From positions 62,001 through 126,000 of the forward strand of contig JAKEET010000128.1 of assembly GCA_022616435.1 (NCBI GenBank): 64,000 bases of DNA, given 5' to 3'. The DNA is from Gemmataceae bacterium (GTDB lineage Bacteria; Planctomycetota; Planctomycetia; Gemmatales; Gemmataceae). A program made the translations under genes and the position numbers. Below the pieces are notes generated by a model. That model saw only the letters and a program-made list of their open reading frames with translations, was not told the origin of the DNA and did no database searches. Shown piece by piece: positions 1 through 7,819 of this stretch; the first letter of the stretch is position 1; every line of letters starts with the position of its first letter.

Positions 1-519
1 GTTGTCGTGCCGGGCCAGGCCGAAGTCGGTGAGCTTGACGAGGGGTGCGCCGCGGCGCTTGACGATGAGGATGTTGGACGGCTTGACGTCGCGGTGCACG
101 ACGCCGGCCTGGTGGGCGTGATCCAGGGCCCGGGCCGCCTGCAGGGCGATCTGCCGGGCTTCCTCGGGATGGAGCCGGCCGCCGGGCGACTTGGAAATGT
201 AGTCGTGCAGGTCGCGGCCTTCCACGAATTCGAGGGCCAGGTAAAAGGTCCCCTCGGCCTCGTTGAATTCCTTGATCTCGACGATGTTCTCGTGCTTGAG
301 CTTGGTGATGCTGCGGGCCTCGCGGCGGAAGCGCGCGATCATGGTGGGTTTGGCGGCCAACTGCTCGGACATGACCTTCAACGCGACCGTGCAGTTGTCG
401 GTGGTGTCGATGGCTTTGTACACCGCCCCCATGCCGCCGCTGGCGATGTGCGCAATGATGTTGAAGTGGACGAAACGTCCATGCCGTTTCTTGTCGCTGT
501 CTTTGGTATCGTCCGCCAT
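1..519 (-). CDS. Ser/Thr protein kinase, N-terminal part (cut by left edge)
   Basis: Only the first 173 codons are present; the frame is open to the window edge. The protein starts at the ATG complementary to 517-519. A degenerate glycine loop (SGGMGAVYKA, about residues 27-36), the ATP-binding lysine in VALKVM (K48), the catalytic loop HRDVKPSN (about 142-149) and the DFG motif (165-167) appear in the right order for a Hanks-type kinase domain. All key residues seen so far are intact, so it is probably active. Planctomycete kinases of this type usually continue into a transmembrane helix and a sensor region, but that part is outside the window. The kinase domain begins almost at residue 1, so the catalytic part should be cytoplasmic. 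It is divergent from the MazG-like gene at 726. Confidence 0.93.
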   Translation of the reverse strand, partial: MADDTKDSDKKRHGRFVHFNIIAHIASGGMGAVYKAIDTTDNCTVALKVMSEQLAAKPTMIARFRREARSITKLKHENIVEIKEFNEAEGTFYLALEFVEGRDLHDYISKSPGGRLHPEEARQIALQAARALDHAHQAGVVHRDVKPSNILIVKRRGAPLVKLTDFGLARHDN

Positions 520-725
520 GCGGTTGCCGTCATGCTGAAGTCTAAATGAGCACCACGATACAGTGCGCAGCGTTCCCCATTCTAGCTGGCCCGTCCCGAA
601 TCAGTCAAACGACGTTCGGGCGACGTAATGAATATTGCTTTCCCTTGGCGGGCTCGGCGGCTTAGAATGGAGTCTTCCGAGGGCCCGGGTGGGCCCGCCG
701 GGTCGGGGCCGAGCGGTTGAGGTGC

Positions 726-1031
726 GTGCCGTTGACGTTGCTCGAGTTGCAAGACATGATCCGCCAGACCTACGGCGCCAAGGACGCCCACCGTGGCGTG
801 GACGGCACCTTCATGTGGTTCATGCAGGAAGTCGGCGAGCTGGCGACGGCGCTCCGCGGCGGCTCGGCGGCGGAACGGGCCCACGAATTCGCCGATGTCC
901 TGGCCTGGCTGGCGACCCTGGCCAACGTCTGCGGCGTAAACCTGGAGGATGCCGTGCGCCACAAGTACGGCGGCGGCTGCCCGGGCTGCGGCGCCTCTCC
1001 CTGCCGGTGCGACCAATCGGAGAAACCGTGA
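726..1031 (+). CDS. MazG-like nucleotide pyrophosphohydrolase with Cys-rich tail
   Basis: A short all-helical protein of about 101 residues. It carries the paired acidic motifs of the MazG/all-alpha NTP pyrophosphohydrolase fold: EVGELATAL and, about 20 residues later, EFADVLAWL. These residues bind magnesium in the family. A tail with CPGCGASPCRC follows, which looks like a small zinc site and is unusual for this size class. The start is uncertain: GTG at 726, TTG at 717 and TTG at 732 are all in frame, and a GAGG at 719-722 is best spaced for 732. The stop abuts the ATG of the next gene (1032), so the two are probably co-transcribed. The substrate cannot be told from sequence; house-cleaning of non-canonical nucleotides is the family role. 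Confidence 0.8.
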   Translation: MPLTLLELQDMIRQTYGAKDAHRGVDGTFMWFMQEVGELATALRGGSAAERAHEFADVLAWLATLANVCGVNLEDAVRHKYGGGCPGCGASPCRCDQSEKP

Positions 1032-3485
1032 ATGTATCGGATCTCAACATGCGGATTGCGGACTTGGACTGTCGCGCTCATCGTCGTCGCCGCCGGCGTG
1101 TCGCCCCTCGCCGCCCAGGAAGACAAGAAGAAAATCCCTGTCGCCGAAATCAAGGTGGCCCGCATCGGCTTCATCCCCAACGACCCGGGCGACAACCACG
1201 GCCGCTACAAAGTCGGCATGTGGACGCCGGTGTACGTGAAGATCAAGGCCGGGCCCAAGGGCATCGGGCCCAAAGGGCCGAACGAACCCGAGCCGTACAT
1301 TCAGATCGAGAATGAAGACAACGAGGACGTCGGCACCATCTACCGCACGCCGTTCCGGATGGGGCCCAACGAGGAACGCTGGGTGATGAGCTACGCCAAG
1401 CCCGGCAAGATGTCCGACGTCAAGATGCGCGTGGTCATTGGCGATCTGGAGTTCAAGCCGCTCTTGACCGGGTTCAACTCCCTGGAGTTGAACACGCATC
1501 TGTACGTCAGCCTGGGCGAGCGGCTTCCCGATTTGCAATCGGCCATCGCCGGCATCTCGCCGCGGCGGCAGCAGAATCAGCTCGGCGGGCAGCAGGGCAT
1601 CGTCGACACCTGGCCGCGGTACGCCGGCTACGAGCCCGACGCCGAGCAACTGCCGGACCACTGGTTCGGCTACCACGGCGTCGATCTCTTGTTTCTGTCC
1701 ACGCGCGACAACAAGTTTCTGCTCGAGCTTGGCAAGGACAACGACGCCAGCCGGGACCGCCTCCGAGCCATCGCCCAGTACGTCCGCCGCGGCGGCCGGC
1801 TGATTGTCAGCGTCTCGACGCGCAACTCCGATGTGCTCAATCAAGTGCTGAGCTCGACCGTGTGGCAGCCGCCGCTCCCCGCGGTTCCGCCCAAGGAAGG
1901 TTCGCTGGACATCAAGCAGCGCCTGTTCAACATCGAAGCGTACGCCGGGGTCGGCGTGCAAGCGCCGTTCTCGGGTCCCCACAAGATCGCCGCGCTGGAA
2001 CCGGCCAGGCTGATCACGGGCGCCTGGGAGGTGCTGGCGACAGCGCCCGACGAGGCCAAGGCAGGCGCCGCCCGGCCGGTGATGGTCCGCATGCCCTACG
2101 GCTTGGGGAGCATCACGTTGCTGGCGTTTCCGCTCGACGAGCAGCCATTCACCACCTGGCCGGGCAGGACCAAGTTCCTGGAGCAGCTCGTCCAGAAGCT
2201 GGGGCCGCGCGCCCCGCTCAACCAGGCCGAGCACCATCAGCGCCAGAGCAGCGATCTGTCCACCGAGCTGCAGCGCCAGCTCGATAACTTCGACGTCCGT
2301 GTCATCCCCTTCGGCTACGTGGCGCTGTTCATCATCCTGTACATCCTGATCGTCGGCCCGCTCGATTTCGTGCTGCTCAAGTACGTCTTCAAACGCCTGG
2401 AATGGACCTGGTTCACCTTCCCGACGGTGGTCCTGGCGGTCAGCGTCGCCGCTTACTTCACGGCGTACGCGATCAAGGGGAGCGAGCTGAAGATCAACAA
2501 GGTGGACCTGGTTGATTTCGATCTGCGCACCCACGTGGACGCCGCCGGCCAGACCAAGAAGGCGGCGGCGTACGGGCACACGTTCTTCACGATCCTGAGC
2601 CCGCAGATCAGGAACTACACGATCGGCGTGGAACCAAACCCGCTGTTCTGGGGACACAACGCCGACAAGCCGGCCAGCGCCGACATGGTCACGTGGCTGG
2701 GCCGCGCGGAGGCGAACATGTTCGGCGGCATGGGCGCGCGCGGCAGCGGCCAGGGCTTCTTCCGCAAGCCCTACAGCTACGAGCCGGACGCGGTCGGTCT
2801 GCGCGACGTGCCGATTCCGGTGTGGACGACCAAATCGTTCCACGCCGCCTGGGAGATGACCGGCCTGCCGCCGCCCTTGCAAGTCGATCTGTCCTACCAT
2901 CAGCAGCAGGAACAAGGCAAAGACATGCGAATCTCGGGGACCATCAAGAGCGGACTGGCGGTGGACCTGGAGGACGTATGGCTCTTGTACCTCGACAAGG
3001 CGTATCCGATTGACGGCGGTCTCGCCAAGGGCGTCGAGCGGCCGATCAGCTTCGAGGCGCGCGAAGGCCAAGGGATCCGCGACGATTGGGCGCAATCGCA
3101 GCGCGACGGCCCGCGCTTGCAAACCGCGCAAGGGGTCTACAATCCAAGCCCGCTGCTCCGCCAGATCCAGTTCAACGAGCGCGTCGACCACGCCAACACG
3201 TCGCGCAACCACGCGTTTCGCGCCCTCGACCTGAGCTGGCGGATCAAGGACGATCCCCTCGGCCTGGTTCGCGACCGCAGCATCCGCGAAGCGATCCTCG
3301 TCGGCCGCGTGAAATTCGTCACGGGTCAGGCGGAAAACCTCACGGCCGACGTCAACCAGCCGCTGCCGACCAACCTGTGGCTGCATGACTTGCCGGGCCC
3401 GAACCGCGTCCGCCCACGCCTGGACGGACTGATGGCGCAGGACACGTTCGTGCGAATCATTCTTCCCGTAAAGCCAAAGGAATAA
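1032..3485 (+). CDS. Exported membrane protein, partner of the following ABC ATPase (817 aa)
   Basis: I do not recognise a named family with certainty. Residues 1-29 look like a signal peptide ending near LAAQ. The first half resembles an exported glutamine-amidotransferase-like Rossmann domain, with a stretch reading YVRRGGRLIVSVSTRN. Two hydrophobic helices follow at about residues 429-450 and 460-482. The C-terminal 300 residues look extracytoplasmic and beta-rich. It starts directly after the MazG-like stop and lies about 60 bases before an ABC ATPase, so it probably belongs to that transporter module. No separate ABC-2 type permease follows the ATPase inside the window. Role in transport or envelope assembly is inference only. 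Confidence 0.75.
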   Translation: MYRISTCGLRTWTVALIVVAAGVSPLAAQEDKKKIPVAEIKVARIGFIPNDPGDNHGRYKVGMWTPVYVKIKAGPKGIGPKGPNEPEPYIQIENEDNEDVGTIYRTPFRMGPNEERWVMSYAKPGKMSDVKMRVVIGDLEFKPLLTGFNSLELNTHLYVSLGERLPDLQSAIAGISPRRQQNQLGGQQGIVDTWPRYAGYEPDAEQLPDHWFGYHGVDLLFLSTRDNKFLLELGKDNDASRDRLRAIAQYVRRGGRLIVSVSTRNSDVLNQVLSSTVWQPPLPAVPPKEGSLDIKQRLFNIEAYAGVGVQAPFSGPHKIAALEPARLITGAWEVLATAPDEAKAGAARPVMVRMPYGLGSITLLAFPLDEQPFTTWPGRTKFLEQLVQKLGPRAPLNQAEHHQRQSSDLSTELQRQLDNFDVRVIPFGYVALFIILYILIVGPLDFVLLKYVFKRLEWTWFTFPTVVLAVSVAAYFTAYAIKGSELKINKVDLVDFDLRTHVDAAGQTKKAAAYGHTFFTILSPQIRNYTIGVEPNPLFWGHNADKPASADMVTWLGRAEANMFGGMGARGSGQGFFRKPYSYEPDAVGLRDVPIPVWTTKSFHAAWEMTGLPPPLQVDLSYHQQQEQGKDMRISGTIKSGLAVDLEDVWLLYLDKAYPIDGGLAKGVERPISFEAREGQGIRDDWAQSQRDGPRLQTAQGVYNPSPLLRQIQFNERVDHANTSRNHAFRALDLSWRIKDDPLGLVRDRSIREAILVGRVKFVTGQAENLTADVNQPLPTNLWLHDLPGPNRVRPRLDGLMAQDTFVRIILPVKPKE

Positions 3486-3491
3486 CCGCTC

Positions 3492-3529
3492 CCGCTTGCG
3501 GCTTGGCGCGTTGCGCCAAACGCAAGCGG
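3492..3529. repeat. Intergenic palindrome, family E
   Basis: An imperfect inverted repeat with arms at 3492-3509 and 3513-3529, containing CGCTTGCGGCTTGGCG and its near complement. It lies between the membrane protein and the ABC ATPase. Similar elements built from GCGGCTTAGCG occur at 5933-5982 and 56909-56964. Confidence 0.7.
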
Positions 3530-3546
3530 CCCAACTCCCGACAACG

Positions 3547-4482
3547 ATGATCGAAACCCGCGACCTCACGAAGATGTACGGCGACCTGTATGCCCTCGAC
3601 CGGCTGACGCTGCGTCTGGAGAAGGGGGACGTGTACGGCTTCATCGGGCCCAACGGCGCCGGCAAGACCACCACCATGCGCATCCTGGCCACGCTGCTGA
3701 ACCCGACCTGGGGCGAGGCGACGGTGTGCGGCTACTCGATCTACAACGGCTCGAAGGACATCCGCCGCGTCATGGGTTACATGCCGGACTTCTTCGGCGT
3801 GTACGACGACATGAAGGTGACCGAGTACCTGGAGTTCTTTGCCGCCGCGTACCGGATCAAGGGCGCCGAGCGCCGCAAGAAATGCGAGCAAGTGCTCGAG
3901 CTGGTCGACCTGAGCTACAAGCGCGACGCCCTGGTGACCAGCCTGTCGCGCGGCATGACGCAGCGCCTCGGGCTGGCCCGCGTCCTGCTGCACGAGCCGC
4001 AGGTGCTGCTGCTCGACGAGCCGGCCAGCGGCCTCGATCCGCGGGCGCGCATCGAGATGTACGAGCTGCTCAAAGAGCTGCGCAACATGGGCAAGACCAT
4101 CCTGGTGTCGAGCCACATCCTACCGGAGCTGGCCAAGGTCTGCAACAAGATCGGCATCATCGAGCGCGGCAAGCTGCTGTTCGACGGCGACGTCGAGTCG
4201 GCCAAGCGGCAAATCCTGCAACGCACGATCCTGAAGGTCATGGTCGGCGACGGCCGCAACCTCGAAGCGAAGCAGCACCTGGAAGCGCATTCGACCGTGG
4301 AGAAGATCGAGCACAACGCCGAAGACGACGTGCTGCTGGTCACGCTCCGCGACGGCAATCACGACGGCAGCTTCGTGGCCGACACGCTGGTGCAAAAAGG
4401 CTTTCGGCTCAAGATGCTCCGCGAGGAAGAGGTGAACCTCGAGGACGTGTTCATGGGCATCACCAAGGGGATCACGAACTGA
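3547..4482 (+). CDS. ABC transporter ATP-binding protein
   Basis: A 311-residue ABC ATPase. Walker A GPNGAGKT is at residues 34-41, the signature LSRGMTQ at 133-139, Walker B LLLDEP at 154-159, and the H-loop lies in VSSHIL. About 90 residues follow the ATPase core, as in ABC-2 type drug or polysaccharide exporters. The start is the ATG in ATGATCGAAACC; an upstream TTG at 3496 would translate the palindrome and is unlikely. The ATPase should work with the membrane protein at 1032-3485. No conventional permease gene follows, because the next gene is a DUF1559 protein after 239 bases in which I see no gene. Confidence 0.93.
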   Translation: MIETRDLTKMYGDLYALDRLTLRLEKGDVYGFIGPNGAGKTTTMRILATLLNPTWGEATVCGYSIYNGSKDIRRVMGYMPDFFGVYDDMKVTEYLEFFAAAYRIKGAERRKKCEQVLELVDLSYKRDALVTSLSRGMTQRLGLARVLLHEPQVLLLDEPASGLDPRARIEMYELLKELRNMGKTILVSSHILPELAKVCNKIGIIERGKLLFDGDVESAKRQILQRTILKVMVGDGRNLEAKQHLEAHSTVEKIEHNAEDDVLLVTLRDGNHDGSFVADTLVQKGFRLKMLREEEVNLEDVFMGITKGITN

Positions 4483-4721
4483 ATCGTGAACCAACCGTGG
4501 GCCAAAGCGGTCATTTCCTCGGCGCGGAATAAACCTAACTCTTTAGGTGTCAACCAGTACCGTTTGTCGCGCTCCATTCATTTTCTCTTCATATTCTCTT
4601 GCATTGTCTCCCAGAATTGATCTAATTGAGGGTCGCCTCTCCTAATTGTCATCCGGAGCCTTCTCTCCCGAGCGCAACGGGCCGGGTAGTTATTCCATAA
4701 CTCGTTTTGGGAGACTCGCAC

Positions 4722-5696
4722 ATGTGTCGCACTGCAGTTGGCCGGAGGCACGCCGGCTTCACGCTGATCGAGTTGCTCGTCGTGATTGCCATCATCGCCA
4801 TCCTGATCGCATTGCTGGTGCCGGCAGTGCAAAAGGTCCGCGAAGCAGCGGCGCGTACCCAGTGCCAGAACAATCTCAAGCAGATTGCCCTGGCGGCCGT
4901 GAACTACGAAAGCGCGAACAAGGTGTTGCCCCCGGGATACCTGGGGCCGCTCAGTCCGCCCTACCCCCAGTCGAGTTCGATCGGCAACCAGATGGTCGGC
5001 GTGCTCGCCTACCTGCTGCCGTACGTCGAACAGGACGCCGTCTACAAGAACATGTTGAACGGCATGCCGGCCGACTACCTGGACATTCGAAAGTCATACG
5101 GCTCGTGGTGGAGTTACAATCCGACCTGGGGCGCCGCCAATACCCGCATTCCCACGTTTCTGTGCCCGTCGGCCGTCGAGCAGCCGACGATCGGGAGCCT
5201 GTTCAGCACGCACTGGCTCAATCCGCCGAACCTGACCCTGTCGGGCTATTACTTTTCGGCCACGAGCTATCCAACCTTGGGCAAAACGAACTACCTGGGC
5301 GTCGCCGGCTACTTCGGCAGCTGTGCGCCGCCGTATGACGGCATCTACTACAATCGCTCGCGGCTGTCGATGGCCATGGTGACTTCCCTGGACGGGTCCA
5401 GCAACACGCTGGCCTTTGGCGAGGTGCTCGGCGACCGGGAATCCGGCGGGCCGCACCAGTACACGTACTGCTGGATGGCCGCGCCGTTGCCGACCGCGTG
5501 GGGCCTGCCGACCTATCCGAACTCGGGCTGGCACCATTTCAGCAGCCGGCACCCCACGGTGCAGTTCGCTTTCGGCGACGGCTCGGTCCGCGGCGTGCAA
5601 AAAGTGGGCGGCAGCGGCGCGGGCAGGAACACCTTCATCTATATCTCCGGATTGAAGGACGGCGTCGTGGCCGATGCCAGCTCGATTGCCCCGTGA
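4722..5696 (+). CDS. DUF1559 prepilin-like protein (type II secretion/pilin-type N-terminus)
   Basis: A 324-residue protein of the DUF1559 family, which is greatly expanded in planctomycetes. It has a short basic leader, the class III prepilin cleavage and helix motif [18 protein letters not shown], and then the conserved QNNLKQIALA segment. The C-terminal signature FAFGDGSVRGV is typical of the family. The N-terminus predicts processing by a prepilin peptidase and assembly or secretion by a type II secretion or pseudopilus machine; the function of the large globular part is unknown. ATG 4722 is preferred to TTG 4707 because the leader is then of normal length. A small lipoprotein gene follows, a pairing often seen in this group. 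Confidence 0.92.
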   Translation: MCRTAVGRRHAGFTLIELLVVIAIIAILIALLVPAVQKVREAAARTQCQNNLKQIALAAVNYESANKVLPPGYLGPLSPPYPQSSSIGNQMVGVLAYLLPYVEQDAVYKNMLNGMPADYLDIRKSYGSWWSYNPTWGAANTRIPTFLCPSAVEQPTIGSLFSTHWLNPPNLTLSGYYFSATSYPTLGKTNYLGVAGYFGSCAPPYDGIYYNRSRLSMAMVTSLDGSSNTLAFGEVLGDRESGGPHQYTYCWMAAPLPTAWGLPTYPNSGWHHFSSRHPTVQFAFGDGSVRGVQKVGGSGAGRNTFIYISGLKDGVVADASSIAP

Positions 5697-5748
5697 CGAC
5701 CGCAACGCCGTGATGTGAACCTACCCCCCCCGGTAATCAGGAGGCCTC

Positions 5749-5928
5749 ATGCTGCGTTGTGTTCTGGGTTTGGTGATGTGCGCGGCCTTCGTGGCCGCGC
5801 TGGGCTGCGGCGGCGGCGGTGGTCCGGCAGGCAAGGGCGACGGACCAGGCACGGCCCCCAAAGACAAGCCTGACGGCCTCCAGTCGCCTGCCCCGCCTGA
5901 GCCGCCGCCCCCGCTACCCAAGACATAG
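5749..5928 (+). CDS. Small proline-rich lipoprotein (59 aa)
   Basis: A short gene with a strong ribosome binding site (CAGGAGG, five bases before the ATG). Residues 1-19 form a signal peptide ending in the lipobox AALGC, followed by a run of five glycines and a Pro/Lys/Gly-rich tail (PEPPPPLPKT at the end). It should be a lipid-anchored envelope protein without a folded domain. It lies 52 bases after the DUF1559 gene on the same strand and is probably co-transcribed with it. Its function is unknown; small lipoproteins next to DUF1559 genes are common in Gemmata relatives. Confidence 0.8.
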   Translation: MLRCVLGLVMCAAFVAALGCGGGGGPAGKGDGPGTAPKDKPDGLQSPAPPEPPPPLPKT

Positions 5929-5932
5929 GTCC

Positions 5933-5982
5933 GGCCGCTTGCGGCTTAGCGCTCGGTTGACGACGCCAAGCCGCGAGCGGCC
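5933..5982. repeat. Intergenic palindrome, family E (possible bidirectional terminator)
   Basis: Imperfect inverted repeat. The left arm 5933-5951 includes GCTTGCGGCTTAGCG; the right arm 5964-5982 includes CGCCAAGCCGCGAGCGGCC. It sits between the convergent lipoprotein and glycosylase genes, where a bidirectional stem would be useful. There is no T-run. Confidence 0.7.
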
Positions 5983-5991
5983 AGGGCCATT

Positions 5992-6690
5992 TCATGAGAT
6001 GGGATTGACTGATCCATCGGCGCTCCGTCGCCGGCACAGTTCCAGCGCCTGATCCAGCATCGCCTCGGTCAGCCGGCCCGTAAATGTATTCTGCTGGCTC
6101 GGATGATAGCATCCCACCAGCGTGTAGCACCCCACCTCCACGCAAGCGCCGTGGCTGAACTTGGGCCGGCGCGCGAGCCGGTGGCCCATCGCCGCCAGCG
6201 CCCGCAGGGTTCCGTCCCAGGCATAACCTCCCAGACACAGCAGCACCCGGACCTCTTTCAGCAACCGCAGTTCGCGTTCCAAGAACGGCCGGCAGCGGTC
6301 GCGCTCCGCCGGCAACGGCCGATTGTCCGGAGGCGCGCAGCGAACGCAGGCGGTGACGTAACAATCGCGCAGGCGCAAGCCGTCGTCGCGGCGCTGGGAC
6401 GTGGGTTGATTGGCGAACCCCGCGCGGAATAGCGCCGCGTACAGCCAGTCGCCGGAACGGTCGCCGGTGAAGACACGGCCGGTGCGATTGCCGCCGTGTG
6501 CCGCCGGCGCGAGTCCGACCACGAGCAGCCATGCCTCGGGGTCGCCGAATCCCGGCACGGGCTTGCCCCAGTATTCCTCGTCGCGGAAGGCGGCACGTTT
6601 CTCCTTGGCTGCCTGCTCGCGCCAGCGCACCAGCCGCGGACACGCCCGGCAGGCCACCATGGTCTCGCCCAGCGTTTGCAAGGCCGTCAC
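5992..6690 (-). CDS. Family 5 (UDGb-type) uracil-DNA glycosylase
   Basis: A 232-residue glycosylase that removes uracil and other deaminated bases from DNA. The N-terminal CRACPRL provides two of the Fe-S cluster cysteines. Motif A is GLAPAAHGGNRTGR, in which the usual catalytic acid position is replaced as in UDGb enzymes, and the C-terminal motif is CYHPSQQNTFTGRL. The start is GTG at 6690, which overlaps the stop of the upstream gene as GTGA. This four-base overlap suggests translational coupling and settles the start; longer in-frame extensions run antisense of nothing useful and are rejected. Confidence 0.9.
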   Translation of the reverse strand: MTALQTLGETMVACRACPRLVRWREQAAKEKRAAFRDEEYWGKPVPGFGDPEAWLLVVGLAPAAHGGNRTGRVFTGDRSGDWLYAALFRAGFANQPTSQRRDDGLRLRDCYVTACVRCAPPDNRPLPAERDRCRPFLERELRLLKEVRVLLCLGGYAWDGTLRALAAMGHRLARRPKFSHGACVEVGCYTLVGCYHPSQQNTFTGRLTEAMLDQALELCRRRSADGSVNPIS

Positions 6691-7784
6691 GTCACACCGC
6701 CTTCGTGCTGTCCGCGCTCTCCGCGGTTGGCGCTCGCCGCGGTTGTCGCCGGCCGCGACGAGATCGGTCGAGTCTCGGCATGCCATTCCTCGACGCGGCT
6801 GCGAAAGCACCACAGGCCCAGCAAGCGAAAGAAGAACGTCAGCCACGCCAGCCCGCCGAGCCAGGCGGCGAACAGCAGCATCCACCCGGCGATGAATTCC
6901 TCGTGCATGAATTGCAGCGCCTTGACGAGCAGCAAGCCGAACAGCAATCCAACGGCCGCCGCGCCCAGCGTCGCGAGCACCGCGCCGTAGCCGAGCCGCC
7001 GGATCAGATCGCCGACGCGGATCGGATTGGCGTCGCGCAGCCGGCCGCTCTGCTGCACCGCCGCCAGCGTCAAGAGCCAATGGACCGAACCGGCCAGGAC
7101 CAGCTCGATCACGATCAGCCAATCGGCGACGGCCGGATCGCCGGCGCGATACCAGAACCAAGCGGCCGCGGCAAAGAACACGATTGGCCCGGCCAGAAAG
7201 CAGACAATCCACGCCGCCAGGGCGCGGATCATCTTCAGCAGATCGACGCCCGGTCCGGGCCAATCGTCCATCTCCCCTTCGGCGGCCGTGCCCAGGACGG
7301 ATTGCAGGAACCCGCACAAGTAGCCGACGATCAAGAAGGGTGCGACCCAGGCGGTCGCCAGCAAAAGTGCGGAACGGATTTCAACGGCGCTCAGCTCCGA
7401 GAATGCCAGCGCCGCGATGCCGGACAGGGCCGTCATGCCGAAAGACAGCGGCACGACCACCGGCAACGTGTACACGGGATGACGTAGGCACTCGTACCAG
7501 TGTTTTTCCAGGGACAGGAGCCGCCGCGCGCGCCGCCAGGAGCGCTTGGGGCGCGGCGCGGGCGGCATTGCCGGCTCGGCCGGCGGCACGGACGAAGTCA
7601 CCGGCCTACCCAGCTTGGCCTTGTCGACCGGGCTCAAGGGCGCCGGCTCGGTGCCGCGGTGCGTGGGCTGAAGCGACGGCACGCCGACGAGTTCGCCGCA
7701 GGCGGGACACACGGAGCGTTTGCCCGCCAGGGACTCGCGCGCACGCAGGTGCTTGCCGCATTTGCAGATGAACTTGATGGACAT
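6687..7784 (-). CDS. Zinc-ribbon membrane protein (365 aa)
   Basis: The first 35 residues form a zinc ribbon, with CKCGKHLRA then CPACGELV. A Pro-rich linker follows, then a basic region around residue 85. The rest is about six hydrophobic helices in pairs, the layout of DUF4013/YIP1-like membrane proteins. The zinc ribbon is close in sequence to that of the protein at 14220-14717 in this window. The gene is translationally coupled to the uracil-DNA glycosylase downstream, but no functional link is evident. The start ATG at 7784 is chosen because the ribbon begins there; the 77 codons upstream translate antisense of the neighbouring gene. Confidence 0.8.
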   Translation of the reverse strand: MSIKFICKCGKHLRARESLAGKRSVCPACGELVGVPSLQPTHRGTEPAPLSPVDKAKLGRPVTSSVPPAEPAMPPAPRPKRSWRRARRLLSLEKHWYECLRHPVYTLPVVVPLSFGMTALSGIAALAFSELSAVEIRSALLLATAWVAPFLIVGYLCGFLQSVLGTAAEGEMDDWPGPGVDLLKMIRALAAWIVCFLAGPIVFFAAAAWFWYRAGDPAVADWLIVIELVLAGSVHWLLTLAAVQQSGRLRDANPIRVGDLIRRLGYGAVLATLGAAAVGLLFGLLLVKALQFMHEEFIAGWMLLFAAWLGGLAWLTFFFRLLGLWCFRSRVEEWHAETRPISSRPATTAASANRGERGQHEGGVT

Positions 7785-7819
7785 GCGTTGGGAATGCAAA
7801 TCGCGGAGTTCGGCAATCG

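Noticed and set aside
1044-3692. An 882-codon open frame on the minus strand opposite the membrane protein and ABC ATPase start
   Set aside because: It is a GC-bias shadow: the plus strand has a signal peptide, helices and normal spacing, while this frame is rich in Arg/Ala/Val with no domain or start signal.
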